From Actinoplanes couchii (lineage in GTDB: Bacteria; Actinomycetota; Actinomycetes; Mycobacteriales; Micromonosporaceae), in NCBI RefSeq assembly GCF_016862075.1, contig NZ_BOMG01000105.1, positions 1 to 64,000 on the forward strand: DNA of 64,000 bases, written 5' to 3'. Position 1 is the stretch's first letter, and every line of letters starts with the position of its first letter. Both the position numbers and the translations under genes were made by a program. Below are positions 40,016 to 48,509 of this stretch, piece by piece. Below the pieces are notes generated by a model, which ran no database searches, had not been told where the DNA came from, and worked only from the letters and a program-made list of their open reading frames with translations.

Positions 40016-40255
40016 TCACGGTGGTGTTCCTCTCTGTGCAGTGGGCGCCGGGACGCTGCCTTCCTGATGACGGCGGTAGACGCTCGCCCAGGCTTCCACC
40101 TCCTCGGCGTGCCAGACTTTTCCCTGGTTCAGGCACGCGATCGGGGCCGGGAAGGTAGCCCGTCTGGTCAGCTGAGAGACGCGTTGGCGGCTGATACCGC
40201 CGAAGCAGAGGGCGATCTCTCCGGTTCCCATCAGGCGCATCGGACTTTCGGACAT
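40016..40255 (-). CDS. Small AlpA-like helix-turn-helix protein
   Basis: The 79-residue product contains MGTGEIALCFGGISRQRVSQ, LTRRATFPAPIACLNQGKVW and HAEEVEAWASVY. This is the compact winged helix of AlpA/MerR-like excisionase proteins: a helix-turn-helix (GISRQRVSQL), a strand with FPAP and a final helix starting HAEEVEAW. Such proteins often control excision of prophages or integrative elements but many chromosomal copies act as small regulators. No integrase is nearby. Start at 40255 or at a downstream ATG is possible. Confidence 0.7.
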   Translation of the reverse strand: MSESPMRLMGTGEIALCFGGISRQRVSQLTRRATFPAPIACLNQGKVWHAEEVEAWASVYRRHQEGSVPAPTAQRGTPP

Positions 40256-40314
40256 CGCGGGTGACCACCAATCTTCGACGAACTAGTTCACTGACGGCAG
40301 GGGGACCGGTCGTT

Positions 40315-41151
40315 TCACGGTTTACGCGCGACACCGGCCCACCAGGAGGCCTCCACCGGGTTCGCTGTCGGGAGGTCCGGGCGCCATACCGACACCGGAA
40401 CCAGCCCTGGCCCGAGCAGCTCCCAGCTACCGAAGAATCGGCGCACCTCCTCCCGCGTACGGGCGACCAAGGTCATACCGGCATCACCGGCAGCCGTGAC
40501 CGCGGCGCTGACCTCGGCTGGCTGGAAGTCGACGGTGAGGTGGCTGACCACCAAGCAGCTGCCGGACGGCACCGCGTTGCGCAGCTGTTCGACGAGAGAC
40601 CACGGATTGTCGTCATCTGCGAGCAGCATGAGCGTGCCGATCACCGTGAGACCTACCGGCCGGCCCCGATCGACAGTGGCCAGCAGCACCGGGTGGGACA
40701 AGATCGCGGCAGGATCCCGCAGATCAGCGCCGACAACCTCGATACGGCCAGCGGGATGGCTGTGCAGGAGGGCACGGGCGTGAGCCAGTACGAGGGGATC
40801 ATTGTCCACATAGACGACCCGGGTTTCCGGGACGTGGTGCTGGGCGACTTCGTGCAGATTCGGCGCGAAGGGGAGCCCACAGCCGAAGTCGATGAATTGA
40901 CGGATACCCTCGTGCACGACCAGATCACGGGTCGATCGGTGAACGAACCTGCGGTTCTCGGCGGCCATCGACCCCAGACCGGGAACTGCCTTGAGCATGA
41001 CCTCGCCCAACTCCCGGTCAACGGCGAAGTTGTCCTTACCGCCGCTCCAGTAGTCATAAACCCGGGCGAAATGTGGAACGTTGGCGTTGAAAGTCGGCGG
41101 ACCGCTCGCCTGCATCGCAACAGCAGACTCGGCTGCGCTGAATGCAGTCAT
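40315..41151 (-). CDS. S-adenosyl methyltransferase, DUF574 type
   Basis: The 278-residue protein begins with the DUF574 (Methyltransf_19) features ANVPHFARVYDYWSGGKDNF and AENRRFVHRSTRDLVVHEGI. It contains FIDFGCGLPFAPNLHEVAQH (the SAM-binding loop), VVYVDNDPLVLAHARALLHS, and ends FFGSWELLGPGLVPVSVWRP. The family is almost restricted to actinomycetes, where there are many copies per genome, commonly beside XRE regulators of the whiJ type; methyl acceptor unknown. ATG 41151 overlaps the stop of the small gene upstream (ATGA), and the XRE regulator lies further upstream on the same strand. Confidence 0.9.
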   Translation of the reverse strand: MTAFSAAESAVAMQASGPPTFNANVPHFARVYDYWSGGKDNFAVDRELGEVMLKAVPGLGSMAAENRRFVHRSTRDLVVHEGIRQFIDFGCGLPFAPNLHEVAQHHVPETRVVYVDNDPLVLAHARALLHSHPAGRIEVVGADLRDPAAILSHPVLLATVDRGRPVGLTVIGTLMLLADDDNPWSLVEQLRNAVPSGSCLVVSHLTVDFQPAEVSAAVTAAGDAGMTLVARTREEVRRFFGSWELLGPGLVPVSVWRPDLPTANPVEASWWAGVARKP

Positions 41152-41339
41152 GCCAGACGCCGTAGTCCAGCAGGGTCAGGCTCGGCAGTGCCCTGACCTA
41201 CGATCCGGGCGACCGCCGCCTCGTACTCGCCATACTGAACTGACTGTGCTGCTCTCTCCTCATCACGCCATCGATGGGCCGCAGCAACCCGACCCTCGTA
41301 CCTGGTCAGCCGCCGCATGACCCTGCCGAATCCACCCAT
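41148..41339 (-). CDS. Small basic/acidic protein coupled to the methyltransferase
   Basis: The 63-residue product (ATG 41339 with GGGAGGT right upstream; GTG 41351 is too close to the ribosome site) reads MGGFGRVMRRLTRYEGRVAA, then HRWRDEERAAQSVQYGEYEA and ends PDPAGLRRLA. The stop codon overlaps the DUF574 methyltransferase start by ATGA, which supports real translation. I do not recognise a family; length, helix propensity and context suggest a partner of the methyltransferase. Confidence 0.55.
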   Translation of the reverse strand: MGGFGRVMRRLTRYEGRVAAAHRWRDEERAAQSVQYGEYEAAVARIVGQGTAEPDPAGLRRLA

Positions 41340-41529
41340 TGGACCTCCCACATCTCGCCTTCACGGACGACAAGCGGCGGGCCAACCCCTGGGTAGTGGC
41401 TGAGCAGGCATTTCAGTGCAACGACGGCCCGCCGTGTCGGCGGCGACGGCGGCCGTTCCTGATGTGAGGTAGCCCGCCGTAGCCGACCCGATCGTGTCCG
41501 AATAGCTACGGCAGATGAAGGTACGTCTT

Positions 41530-41565
41530 GGGTTAGTTGCACCGAAGATCGTCGGTAACTAACCC
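41530..41565 (-). terminator. Stem-loop behind the XRE gene
   Basis: GGGTTAGTT (41530-41538) and AACTAACCC (41557-41565) pair perfectly, and inside them ACCGA (41541-41545) pairs with TCGGT (41552-41556), leaving loop AGATCG. It begins 12 bases after the stop of the XRE gene at 41578, so it should end that minus-strand transcript and separate it from the small gene and methyltransferase. Confidence 0.6.
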
Positions 41566-41577
41566 AGGATGTACCAG

Positions 41578-42849
41578 TTACTGTTGATCAACGCCTACCA
41601 ATGCCGTCAACCGGGCGAGATCCTCGCCCATCGCACGCCGTCTTGTCGCTGCGAGTTGACCGACCAAATCACCAGCCAGTCGTTGGTTCCGTAGCCATGT
41701 CGGCGCTTTCCGGCCCAACCCCAGCAGGACATCATTCGCAGCGGCATGACCTGCGCTGGTGCCCAGTTGCAGATTGGCCGACGCCAGATCGAGTTGGTGT
41801 CGGTTGCGGCAAGACGGAGTCGGCGCGGTACTCGGTTCGATTCCAGCCGCAATTTCCAGCGCCTTGCCCGGTTCACCCGCCATAACCGCCGCCTCCGTGC
41901 GCATGTAGCCCACCTTCGCCAGGCTGAATCCGCCCATCTCGACGTCATCCCACTGCACCGGCATCAGCTGACTGAGCCGGACTGCGCCGGCCTCCGCAGC
42001 ATCGAGTTGCGCTCGGGCGTCGTCCGGCCGGGCGTCCCGAGCTGCTGCGGCCGAGCTATACAGGAGCAGCCATCCCCAGTTCGCCAGTTGGATCGGTGTC
42101 GCCCGGCTGAACTTGGGCTCGATGGTGTCAGCGGTAACCAAGGCGAGCCGCTCCGCATCGGAGAATCTTGCCTGGCGGGTGAGCAGCCAGAGCATGCTGC
42201 GGACCGCCATCGCACCTACACGATTCGGGTCGGAGGACCGTTCTGCGGCATCCAGGCTTGCCGACAATGCTATGTGGGCCAAGTCGAGTCGACGCAGTTG
42301 AAGCAAGGTCTTGCCAGCCGTCCGGTATGCCGCGGACAGCAGACCATACGCAGTCGCCTGGTCGTCGCCCTCGACGTCCCGGATGAGCTGCCGAGCATCA
42401 GTCACCAGTTGCGGCAGAGCCCGTAGGACATCGGCGTACTGATCGTGGTGATAGAGCTCGTCGGTGTATCGGACCGAACGGGTAACGCCGTCCACAGTGA
42501 TCGAACCCTCGAGATCGTCGCCGATCACCAATCCGCCGAGGCCACGAGCGGGCGTCAGGACGCGGCGAAGCTCGATCAAGCCGATCTCACCGTCGTCACC
42601 CGCCTCGCGGTGCACGGTCGCGTTGGCACTGTCACCGATCAGAGCGCTGGTGGGAACACCTAGTGCCCGCGCCAGCTTGTTCTGGGTTTCCATGCGGGCG
42701 GTCTCACGCTCGTTGCGTTCCAGCTTTCGGATGAGCTCAACGCTCACGCCGCTGGCCTCGGCCAACTGCTCCTGCGTCAGGCCTCTGGGCCGCCGGAGAC
42801 GGCCAATGCGATCCCCGAGGGTGGCGGAGGGCTCCTGGTTCTGGTTCAT
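41578..42849 (-). CDS. XRE family regulator with helical C-terminal domain
   Basis: The 423-residue protein has a clear XRE helix-turn-helix at residues about 9-60 (LGDRIGRLRRPRGLTQEQLA, then EASGVSVELIRKLERNERET) and a long helical region with TPR character (LLSAAYRTAGKTLLQLRRLD, LAHIALSASLDAAERSSDPN). This is a common actinobacterial regulator layout. ATG 42849 is chosen because a GGGGAG site precedes it; the upstream frame to 42936 has no protein look. It lies upstream of the DUF574 methyltransferase on the same strand and is separated from it by a stem-loop, an arrangement reminiscent of whiJ-type developmental loci. Confidence 0.85.
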   Translation of the reverse strand: MNQNQEPSATLGDRIGRLRRPRGLTQEQLAEASGVSVELIRKLERNERETARMETQNKLARALGVPTSALIGDSANATVHREAGDDGEIGLIELRRVLTPARGLGGLVIGDDLEGSITVDGVTRSVRYTDELYHHDQYADVLRALPQLVTDARQLIRDVEGDDQATAYGLLSAAYRTAGKTLLQLRRLDLAHIALSASLDAAERSSDPNRVGAMAVRSMLWLLTRQARFSDAERLALVTADTIEPKFSRATPIQLANWGWLLLYSSAAAARDARPDDARAQLDAAEAGAVRLSQLMPVQWDDVEMGGFSLAKVGYMRTEAAVMAGEPGKALEIAAGIEPSTAPTPSCRNRHQLDLASANLQLGTSAGHAAANDVLLGLGRKAPTWLRNQRLAGDLVGQLAATRRRAMGEDLARLTALVGVDQQ

Positions 42850-43093
42850 CTCGGTGGCTCCCCGGTAGAGGGCAGGGCGCGGCGGCCGGCTTTGACAACG
42901 TCCGCCGGTTCGACGGTACGTCACCCGACTCGGCACGACATCACCATGACTCGATGTAGTTGGTGATGCTCTGCAGGGCTGTCCGCCGCGGATCAGGTTG
43001 CGGGGACGCTGGGGCGCAGGGCCCTGCCAGCTGACCCTGCGTTCCGATCCTGGTCGCCGGTACCCGCCGCATCACACCGGACTGAGGGGACGG

Positions 43094-45391
43094 TCAGGTG
43101 CCGTGGCCGTCCGGGTGGATGATCTCGGCGGTGCAGCCGGGTGGGGCGTCGACGTCGATGAGTACTTCGCCGTCCTGGTAGTGCCAGCCGACCGTGATGG
43201 TGCCGTGCGGGCTGTCGAAGGTGCCGCGTGCCCAGCCGATCCGTTCGTCGGGCACGGGGGCGACGATGAACCGTTCCCAGGCGGTCGAGCCGGGCGCCTG
43301 CCGCAGGCCCAGGGTGTGGGTGTGCAGGAACCGGACGACGGCACCCTTGCTGTAGTGGTTCAGGGAGGCGGTGGCGGTCCCGTCGGCGCCGATGCCGTCC
43401 CAGTCCTCCCAGATCGTGGTGGCACCCCGCTCCAGCATGCCCAGCCAGGACGGTGACGATCGCTGGAACAGCAGTTCGTACGCGATGTCGCCGTGCCCGG
43501 TGTCGGCCAGCACCGGCAACAGGTCCGCCGTGGACAGGAACCCGGTGCCGAGGTGGAAGCCGGCGTCGCGGATCAGCGCGACGAGATCGTCGGCGAATTG
43601 GGCCCGCCGGTGGTCCGGTACCAGGTCGAAGGCGAGGGCCCGCACGTAGAAGGCCTGCGGCCGGTCGCGGCTGTCGAGGAACTCGGTCTGCCAGGCGTCG
43701 CGGATCTTCTCGGCCAGACAGGTGTACCGGTCGGCTTCGGCCGTGCGGCCCAGCACCCGGGCGGTCGCTGCCAGGGTGCTGGTGGAGCGGTGGAGGTAGG
43801 CGGTGCCGACCTCGCCCTTGTCGGCCATGAACCAGGCCATCGGGTCGCCGGCCACCGGGTCGATCAGGGTGCCGTCGGCGGCCCGCTGTTTCGGCTCGCA
43901 CCACTCGCCCCAGTGGAAGGTGCCGTCCCAGAGGAACTCGTGGTGCGGCAGCCGTTCGGAGCGGGACGGGTGGTGGTGGTCGCGGGCCTTGCTCAAGGCC
44001 CATTCCACCCATCGGACCATGGCGTCGAAGCTCTCGGCCAGGACCCCGTCGTCGCCGTACGTCTCGTACAGCGTCCACGGCACCAGGACGATGGCGTCAC
44101 CCCAGCCTGCCGAGCCGGTGATGATGTCGGCTTCCGGGTTCTCGATCGTCTTCAGGCGGGCGTGATCGGGGGAGGCGTTGACGATGCGGCCGTCGGGGAG
44201 CTGGTCGTCGCGTACCGACCGCAACCATTTGCGGCTGAAGCCGTCGACGTCGAACAGGCGGGCGGCGGTGGGGGCGAACACCTGGTAGTCGCCGGTCCAG
44301 CCGAGTCGTTCCCTGGTCGGGCAGTCGGTGGGGATGTCGACGGCGTTGCTGCGGAAGCTCCGGGCGGCGATCTCGGCGAGCCGGTTGACGTCGTCGTTGC
44401 CGCAGGTGAACGTGGCGGTGGGGGTCAGGTCGGTGTGGACGACACGCATGACGACACTCGCCGGGTCGAGAGGGATGTCGCCACGTTCGATGCGGGCGTA
44501 CCGGAAGCCGTGCACGGTGTGCCGTGGTTCGAACACCTCGCCGGGGGTTCCGGACGAGACCACCTGATCGCGCTGTACGAACGGGAGCGGCGCCTGGCCG
44601 GGCCGGGCGCTGTCCAGGTGGGTGGTGTCCAGGTCGCCGGACGGGCCGAGGTGTTCGCCGTGGTCGATGACGGTGCGGGTGCCGGCCGGTCCCAGGTCGT
44701 CGAGGCGGAGCCAGCCGGAGGCGTTCTGACCGAAATCGACGATCCACGAGCCGCTCGCGTGTAGGCGTACCGAAACCGGGTGAAGGTCTTGGATCCTGCG
44801 GACCGGGGGAGCGGGGGACCAGTCGATCGGTGGCGCAGTGACGGCGTCGGTGAGCACCGGCTGTGGTGCGGGCGGGACGAAGGTGAAGTCGGTGGTCTGG
44901 CCGTTCATCAGGTCCGCGGCGGTGATGGTGCTGGGTTGTGAGGTCCAGTCGGGGCCGGTGCGGACGATCCGGGTGCTGCCGTCGGCGTGGTGCAGGTGCA
45001 GTTCGGCGCGGGCGGCGGTGCGGTCGCCCCAGGCTCCGGGTTTGCGCCAGGTGCCGTTCATGCCGCGGAACCAGCCGTCGGAGAGCAGGATCTCCACGGT
45101 GTTGGTGCCGGGGCGCAGGTCGGCGGTCACGTCGTAGAGCTGGGCGTACAGGGTGTCGGCGTAGGAGGTGGCGCCGGGTGCGAGTTCGATGTATCCGACA
45201 CGGTCACCGTTCAGGAATGCTTCGTAGACACCGAGTGCGGTGGCGTACAGCCGGGCCCGGGTCACCTCGCCGGTGACCTCGAAGGTGCCGCGCAGCATGT
45301 AGGCGGGGCGCTGCCCCGGCGGCGGCACGGCCGGCTCGGCGGGGGAGATCCACGACGCGGTCCAGTCCTCGTCGGGCAGTTCGTGGGTCAA
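43094..45391 (-). CDS. Alpha-L-rhamnosidase (GH78), cytoplasmic
   Basis: The 765-residue enzyme cleaves alpha-L-rhamnosyl groups. It has a beta-sandwich start (YMLRGTFEVTGEVTRARLYA, GYIELAPGATSYADTLYAQL), a middle concanavalin-like part (WIVDFGQNASGWLRLDD), the (alpha/alpha)6 catalytic barrel with the GH78 hallmark DIPTDCPTRERLGWTGDYQV, FHWGEWCEP and TIWEDWDGIG (acidic catalytic residues), and a C-terminal sandwich ending HPDGHG. No signal peptide, so it acts on imported glycosides. TTG 45391 is the start: it overlaps the TetR stop as TTGA and follows a GGGAGG site. It is translationally coupled behind the TetR gene. Confidence 0.9.
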   Translation of the reverse strand: MTHELPDEDWTASWISPAEPAVPPPGQRPAYMLRGTFEVTGEVTRARLYATALGVYEAFLNGDRVGYIELAPGATSYADTLYAQLYDVTADLRPGTNTVEILLSDGWFRGMNGTWRKPGAWGDRTAARAELHLHHADGSTRIVRTGPDWTSQPSTITAADLMNGQTTDFTFVPPAPQPVLTDAVTAPPIDWSPAPPVRRIQDLHPVSVRLHASGSWIVDFGQNASGWLRLDDLGPAGTRTVIDHGEHLGPSGDLDTTHLDSARPGQAPLPFVQRDQVVSSGTPGEVFEPRHTVHGFRYARIERGDIPLDPASVVMRVVHTDLTPTATFTCGNDDVNRLAEIAARSFRSNAVDIPTDCPTRERLGWTGDYQVFAPTAARLFDVDGFSRKWLRSVRDDQLPDGRIVNASPDHARLKTIENPEADIITGSAGWGDAIVLVPWTLYETYGDDGVLAESFDAMVRWVEWALSKARDHHHPSRSERLPHHEFLWDGTFHWGEWCEPKQRAADGTLIDPVAGDPMAWFMADKGEVGTAYLHRSTSTLAATARVLGRTAEADRYTCLAEKIRDAWQTEFLDSRDRPQAFYVRALAFDLVPDHRRAQFADDLVALIRDAGFHLGTGFLSTADLLPVLADTGHGDIAYELLFQRSSPSWLGMLERGATTIWEDWDGIGADGTATASLNHYSKGAVVRFLHTHTLGLRQAPGSTAWERFIVAPVPDERIGWARGTFDSPHGTITVGWHYQDGEVLIDVDAPPGCTAEIIHPDGHGT

Positions 45392-45975
45392 GACAGGCCC
45401 TCCCGGATCTTCTGCAGGCAGTCGTGCAGCACGGCGGCCAGGTCGGTGCCGGTGGTGTCGAGTGCCCAGTGGGTGACGGCGGTGCTGATCGCGGTGACGG
45501 CGACCCCGGCGAGCAGGTTCGGATAGGTGCCGGGGTGTTGCCCGCCGGCGCGTTCGGCGATGACCCGGGCCAGGGAGATCCGGCTGTGTTCCAGCACGGT
45601 CAGGTTCTGCGCGAGCATCGCCGGGTCGTCGCCGATGACCCGGAGCAGGGTGGCGAAGACGGCGCGGTCGCCGCAGATCCGTACCACCTCCGGCGGCAGG
45701 ACGGCCAGCAGGCTGTCCCAGATCGGCTCGGCGGGCGGGCGCTCCCGGATCCGGTCGGCGAGCGCCAGATGCTGCTGGGCCAGCTCGTCGAGGATCGCCT
45801 CCTCGCGGTTGCGGAAGTGGTAGCGGAACGTGCGCGGCGCCATGTCGGCGGCCGCCGAGACGGATTCCGGTGTGACCGATTCCAATCCATCGGCCAGCAG
45901 CATCGTCCAGGCGGCCCGGCTCAGCGCCGCGCGGGTCGCCGCCTTCTTGCGTTCCCGCAGTCCCGGCTGTGTCAT
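45388..45975 (-). CDS. TetR family regulator of the rhamnosidase/uronate genes
   Basis: The 195-residue regulator starts MTQPGLRERKKAATRAALSR and has a TetR helix-turn-helix (LADGLESVTPESVSAAADMA, then PRTFRYHFRNREEAILDEL). ATG 45975 is chosen over the earlier ATG at 46044, which lies in the operator region. It is coupled to the GH78 gene by TTGA and divergent from the mannitol-dehydrogenase-family gene; the palindromes at 45997-46028 between them are its likely sites. Probable ligand: a sugar acid or glycoside. Confidence 0.85.
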   Translation of the reverse strand: MTQPGLRERKKAATRAALSRAAWTMLLADGLESVTPESVSAAADMAPRTFRYHFRNREEAILDELAQQHLALADRIRERPPAEPIWDSLLAVLPPEVVRICGDRAVFATLLRVIGDDPAMLAQNLTVLEHSRISLARVIAERAGGQHPGTYPNLLAGVAVTAISTAVTHWALDTTGTDLAAVLHDCLQKIREGLS

Positions 45976-45996
45976 GCCGACCACCATCGCCGTTTG

Positions 45997-46028
45997 TTGC
46001 CAAATTTGCAAGATTGCCGCGATGGCAA
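45997..46028. promoter_or_regulatory. Tandem palindromes, TetR operator candidates
   Basis: TTGCCAAATTTGCAA (45997-46011; arms TTGC/GCAA) and TTGCCGCGATGGCAA (46014-46028; perfect arms TTGCC/GGCAA) lie 17 bases apart between the divergent TetR/GH78 and uxuB-like genes. The arm order is the reverse of the LacI site elsewhere in the island, so a different protein, probably the adjacent TetR, is expected to bind. Confidence 0.5.
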
Positions 46029-46038
46029 AGACAATAAG

Positions 46039-46054
46039 CGGCAACCGATTGACC
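46039..46054. promoter_or_regulatory. Weak LacI-type operator candidate
   Basis: CGGCAACCGATTGACC matches the island's LacI motif TGGCAANNNNTTGCCA in 9 of 12 defined positions and lies 23 bases in front of the uxuB-like gene. It is listed because it would bring the reductase/gluconokinase operon under the same regulator; the match is weak. Confidence 0.3.
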
Positions 46055-46076
46055 AGCGCGGGAGCACACCGCTCAG

Positions 46077-47321
46077 ATGAACGCCATGCGTCCCCTCCTC
46101 TCCCGCACCACCGAAGGTGACCGGCCGGAGCGGATCGTGCACCTCGGCCTCGGCGCCTTCCACCGCGCCCACCAGGCCTGGTACACCGATCGCGCTGCCG
46201 ACGCCGCCGACTGGGGCATCGTGGCTTTCACCGGCCGCAGCACCGGGCTCGCCGATCGGCTGACCGCGCAACAGGGTGTCTACACCCTGGTCGAGCGGGC
46301 CCCGGACGGGGACCGGTTCAGCACGGTCGGCAGCATCGTGCGGGCCGTCCCCGGCGGCGACGTCGCGGAGTTCACCCGGATGCTGGCGCACCCGCGGACG
46401 GCGATTCTCACCCTGACCGTGACCGAGGCGGCCTACCAGGTCGATCCGGAGGAGATTCCACTTCTCCAGACCGCTTTTCGAGTACGGGGGGAGAGCCCCG
46501 CCGCGACCCCGGCGACCGTGCTCGGCCGTATCCTGCTGGGCCTGGAACTGCGCCGTAGCAACGGCGCACCCGCCCTGGCCATCGTGCCCTGCGACAACCT
46601 GGCCGCCAACGGCGAAACCGTCCGGCGGTCCCTGGAGACCCTCGCCGAGCAGGTGTCCCCGGAGCTGCGCGACTGGCTGCCCACCGGCATCAGCGTCGTC
46701 TCCACCTCGGTCGACCGGATCACCCCGCGCGTCACCCCCGAGGAGACCGGCCTGGTGGAGGCGGCCACCGGCTACCGCGACGAGGCCCCGGTGGTGACCG
46801 AGCCGTTCACCGACTGGGTCCTCTCCGGTGACTTCCCGGCGGGCCACCCCGCCTGGTCGACGGCCCGTTTCACCGACGACATCGAACCGTGGGAGAACCG
46901 CAAACTCTGGCTGCTCAACGGCGCGCACACCCTGCTCGCCGCCACCGGCCGCCGCCGCGGCCACACCACCGTCGCGCGGGCGTTCACCGACCCGGCCGGC
47001 CGGGCCGAGGTGGAGGCGCTGTGGGACGAGGCCACCCGGCACCTCCCGGACCTGGAGATCCGCGCCTACCGCACCGCACTGGCCGCCCGCTTCACCAACC
47101 CCCGCATCGAGCACCGGCTCGCGCAGATCGCCGAGGACACCCTCACCAAGCTGCGCCTGCGCATCGTCCCGGTGGCCCGCCGGGAACGCGCCGCCGGCCG
47201 CCCCGCCACCGGATGCGCGACCGCCTTGGCCGCCTCCGGCCTGGACCTGGCCGAGATCGACCCGCGGCTCGCCGCGGACGACACCTTCCACACCACCGTG
47301 CGACAGATGAGGACCCCGTGA
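46077..47321 (+). CDS. Mannitol dehydrogenase family protein, probable fructuronate reductase
   Basis: The 414-residue enzyme belongs to the long-chain mannitol dehydrogenase family, which includes mannitol 2-dehydrogenase and D-mannonate oxidoreductase (UxuB). VHLGLGAFHRAHQAWYTDRA is the NAD-binding start; AIVPCDNLAANGETVRRSLE and the catalytic KLWLLNGAHTLLAATGRRRG (Asn and His) are conserved. At 414 residues it is a little shorter than E. coli UxuB (about 486) or mannitol dehydrogenases. Together with glucuronate isomerase at 55847 it would convert D-fructuronate to D-mannonate; that choice over mannitol is inference from context. It starts an operon with GH1, beta-glucuronidase and gluconokinase (47321 ATGA overlap). 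ATG 46086 is an alternative start. Confidence 0.82.
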   Translation: MNAMRPLLSRTTEGDRPERIVHLGLGAFHRAHQAWYTDRAADAADWGIVAFTGRSTGLADRLTAQQGVYTLVERAPDGDRFSTVGSIVRAVPGGDVAEFTRMLAHPRTAILTLTVTEAAYQVDPEEIPLLQTAFRVRGESPAATPATVLGRILLGLELRRSNGAPALAIVPCDNLAANGETVRRSLETLAEQVSPELRDWLPTGISVVSTSVDRITPRVTPEETGLVEAATGYRDEAPVVTEPFTDWVLSGDFPAGHPAWSTARFTDDIEPWENRKLWLLNGAHTLLAATGRRRGHTTVARAFTDPAGRAEVEALWDEATRHLPDLEIRAYRTALAARFTNPRIEHRLAQIAEDTLTKLRLRIVPVARRERAAGRPATGCATALAASGLDLAEIDPRLAADDTFHTTVRQMRTP

Positions 47322-48508
47322 TGCCGACCTTCCCCGACGGTTTCCTCTGGGGCGCGGCCACCGCGCCGCACCAGATCGAGGGCAACAACGTCAACAGCGA
47401 CTTCTGGGCCGCCGAGGGCCAGGCGCCCGGCATGGAACGCAGTGGCGACGCCTGCGACAGCTACCACCGGTACGCCGAGGACATGCGCCTGCTCGCCGGC
47501 GCCGGGCTGAACTCCTACCGGTTCGGCATCGAGTGGGCCCGTATCGAACCCGAACCCGGCCTGGTCTCGCGCGCCGAACTCGCGCACTACCGCCGGATGA
47601 TCGACACCGCGCTGGACCTGGGCCTGACCCCGATCGTGACGCTGCACCACTTCACCAACCCGCGCTGGTTCGCCGCCGAGGGCGGCTGGATGGGGGAGCG
47701 GGCGATCGAACGGTTCCGGTTCTTCGCCGAGACCGCCGCCGGCATCCTCGACGGCGTGCCGTGGGTGTGCACGATGAACGAACCCAACATGCTCGCGGTC
47801 ATGACGATGATGGCCCGGCTGGCCGCCTCCGGCGAGTGGCAGAGCCCCACCGTCGACAACGGCGAACGCCCGGTGCTGCCCAGCCCCGACCCGGCCATCG
47901 GGCACCGCCTGGTCGAAGCCCACCATGCGGTCCGCGACATCGTGCGTGAGCGGACCGGCGCCAAGGTCGGCTGGACCATCGCCAACCAGGCCCTGGTCGC
48001 CCGGCCCGGCGGGGAGGAGAAACTGCGCGAGGTCCGGTACGCCCGGGAGGACCTCTATCTGGACGGTGCGAAGGGTGACGACTTCGTCGGGGTGCAGTCG
48101 TACTCCAGCATGTGGGTGACCGAGGACGGCATCGTGCCGCATCCGGTGCACCCGGACAACACCATGATCGGCACCGCGTACCGGCCGGACGCCCTCGCGA
48201 TGGCGGTCCGGCACACGTGGGAACGCACCGGTGGGGTGCCGATTCTGATCACCGAGAACGGCATGGCCACCGGCGACGACGCCCGGCGGATCGCGTACAC
48301 CGCGGAGGCGTTGCAGGGCCTCGCCGACACCGTGACCGAGGGTGTCGACGTGCGCGGCTACCTGCACTGGAGCCTGCTCGACAACTACGAGTGGGGCCAC
48401 TGGGCGCCCACGTTCGGGCTGATCGCCGTGGACCGGGAGACCTTCGTGCGCACCCCCAAGCCGAGCCTGGCCTGGCTCGGTGCCGTCGCCCAGCGGAACG
48501 GACTCTGA
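47321..48508 (+). CDS. Glycoside hydrolase family 1 (beta-glucosidase-like)
   Basis: The 395-residue enzyme is a GH1 retaining beta-glycosidase: FLWGAATAPHQIEGNNVNSD (N-terminal signature), YHRYAEDMRLLAGAGLNSYR with FGIEWARIEP, the acid/base TMNEPN (Glu154) and the nucleophile ILITENG (Glu312), then GYLHWSLLDNYEWGHWAP. It is about 50-70 residues shorter than typical GH1 enzymes (440-470), with a shortened stretch between the acid/base and the nucleophile, which may widen the active site. No signal peptide, so it acts on imported or phosphorylated glycosides. It overlaps the preceding stop by ATGA and is followed two bases later by the beta-glucuronidase. Confidence 0.9.
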   Translation: MPTFPDGFLWGAATAPHQIEGNNVNSDFWAAEGQAPGMERSGDACDSYHRYAEDMRLLAGAGLNSYRFGIEWARIEPEPGLVSRAELAHYRRMIDTALDLGLTPIVTLHHFTNPRWFAAEGGWMGERAIERFRFFAETAAGILDGVPWVCTMNEPNMLAVMTMMARLAASGEWQSPTVDNGERPVLPSPDPAIGHRLVEAHHAVRDIVRERTGAKVGWTIANQALVARPGGEEKLREVRYAREDLYLDGAKGDDFVGVQSYSSMWVTEDGIVPHPVHPDNTMIGTAYRPDALAMAVRHTWERTGGVPILITENGMATGDDARRIAYTAEALQGLADTVTEGVDVRGYLHWSLLDNYEWGHWAPTFGLIAVDRETFVRTPKPSLAWLGAVAQRNGL

Positions 48509-48509
48509 C

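Noticed and set aside
45997..46028. LacI operators in front of the uxuB-like gene
   Set aside because: The arms are in inverse order (TTGCC...GGCAA) compared with TGGCAA...TTGCCA, so they are assigned to the adjacent TetR; only the weak site at 46039 was kept as a LacI candidate.
45392..46069. N-terminal extension of the GH78 frame to 46069
   Set aside because: The extra 226 codons are the Arg/Gly-rich shadow of the TetR gene in the same strand; the TTG at 45391 overlapping the TetR stop with a GGGAGG site is the better start.
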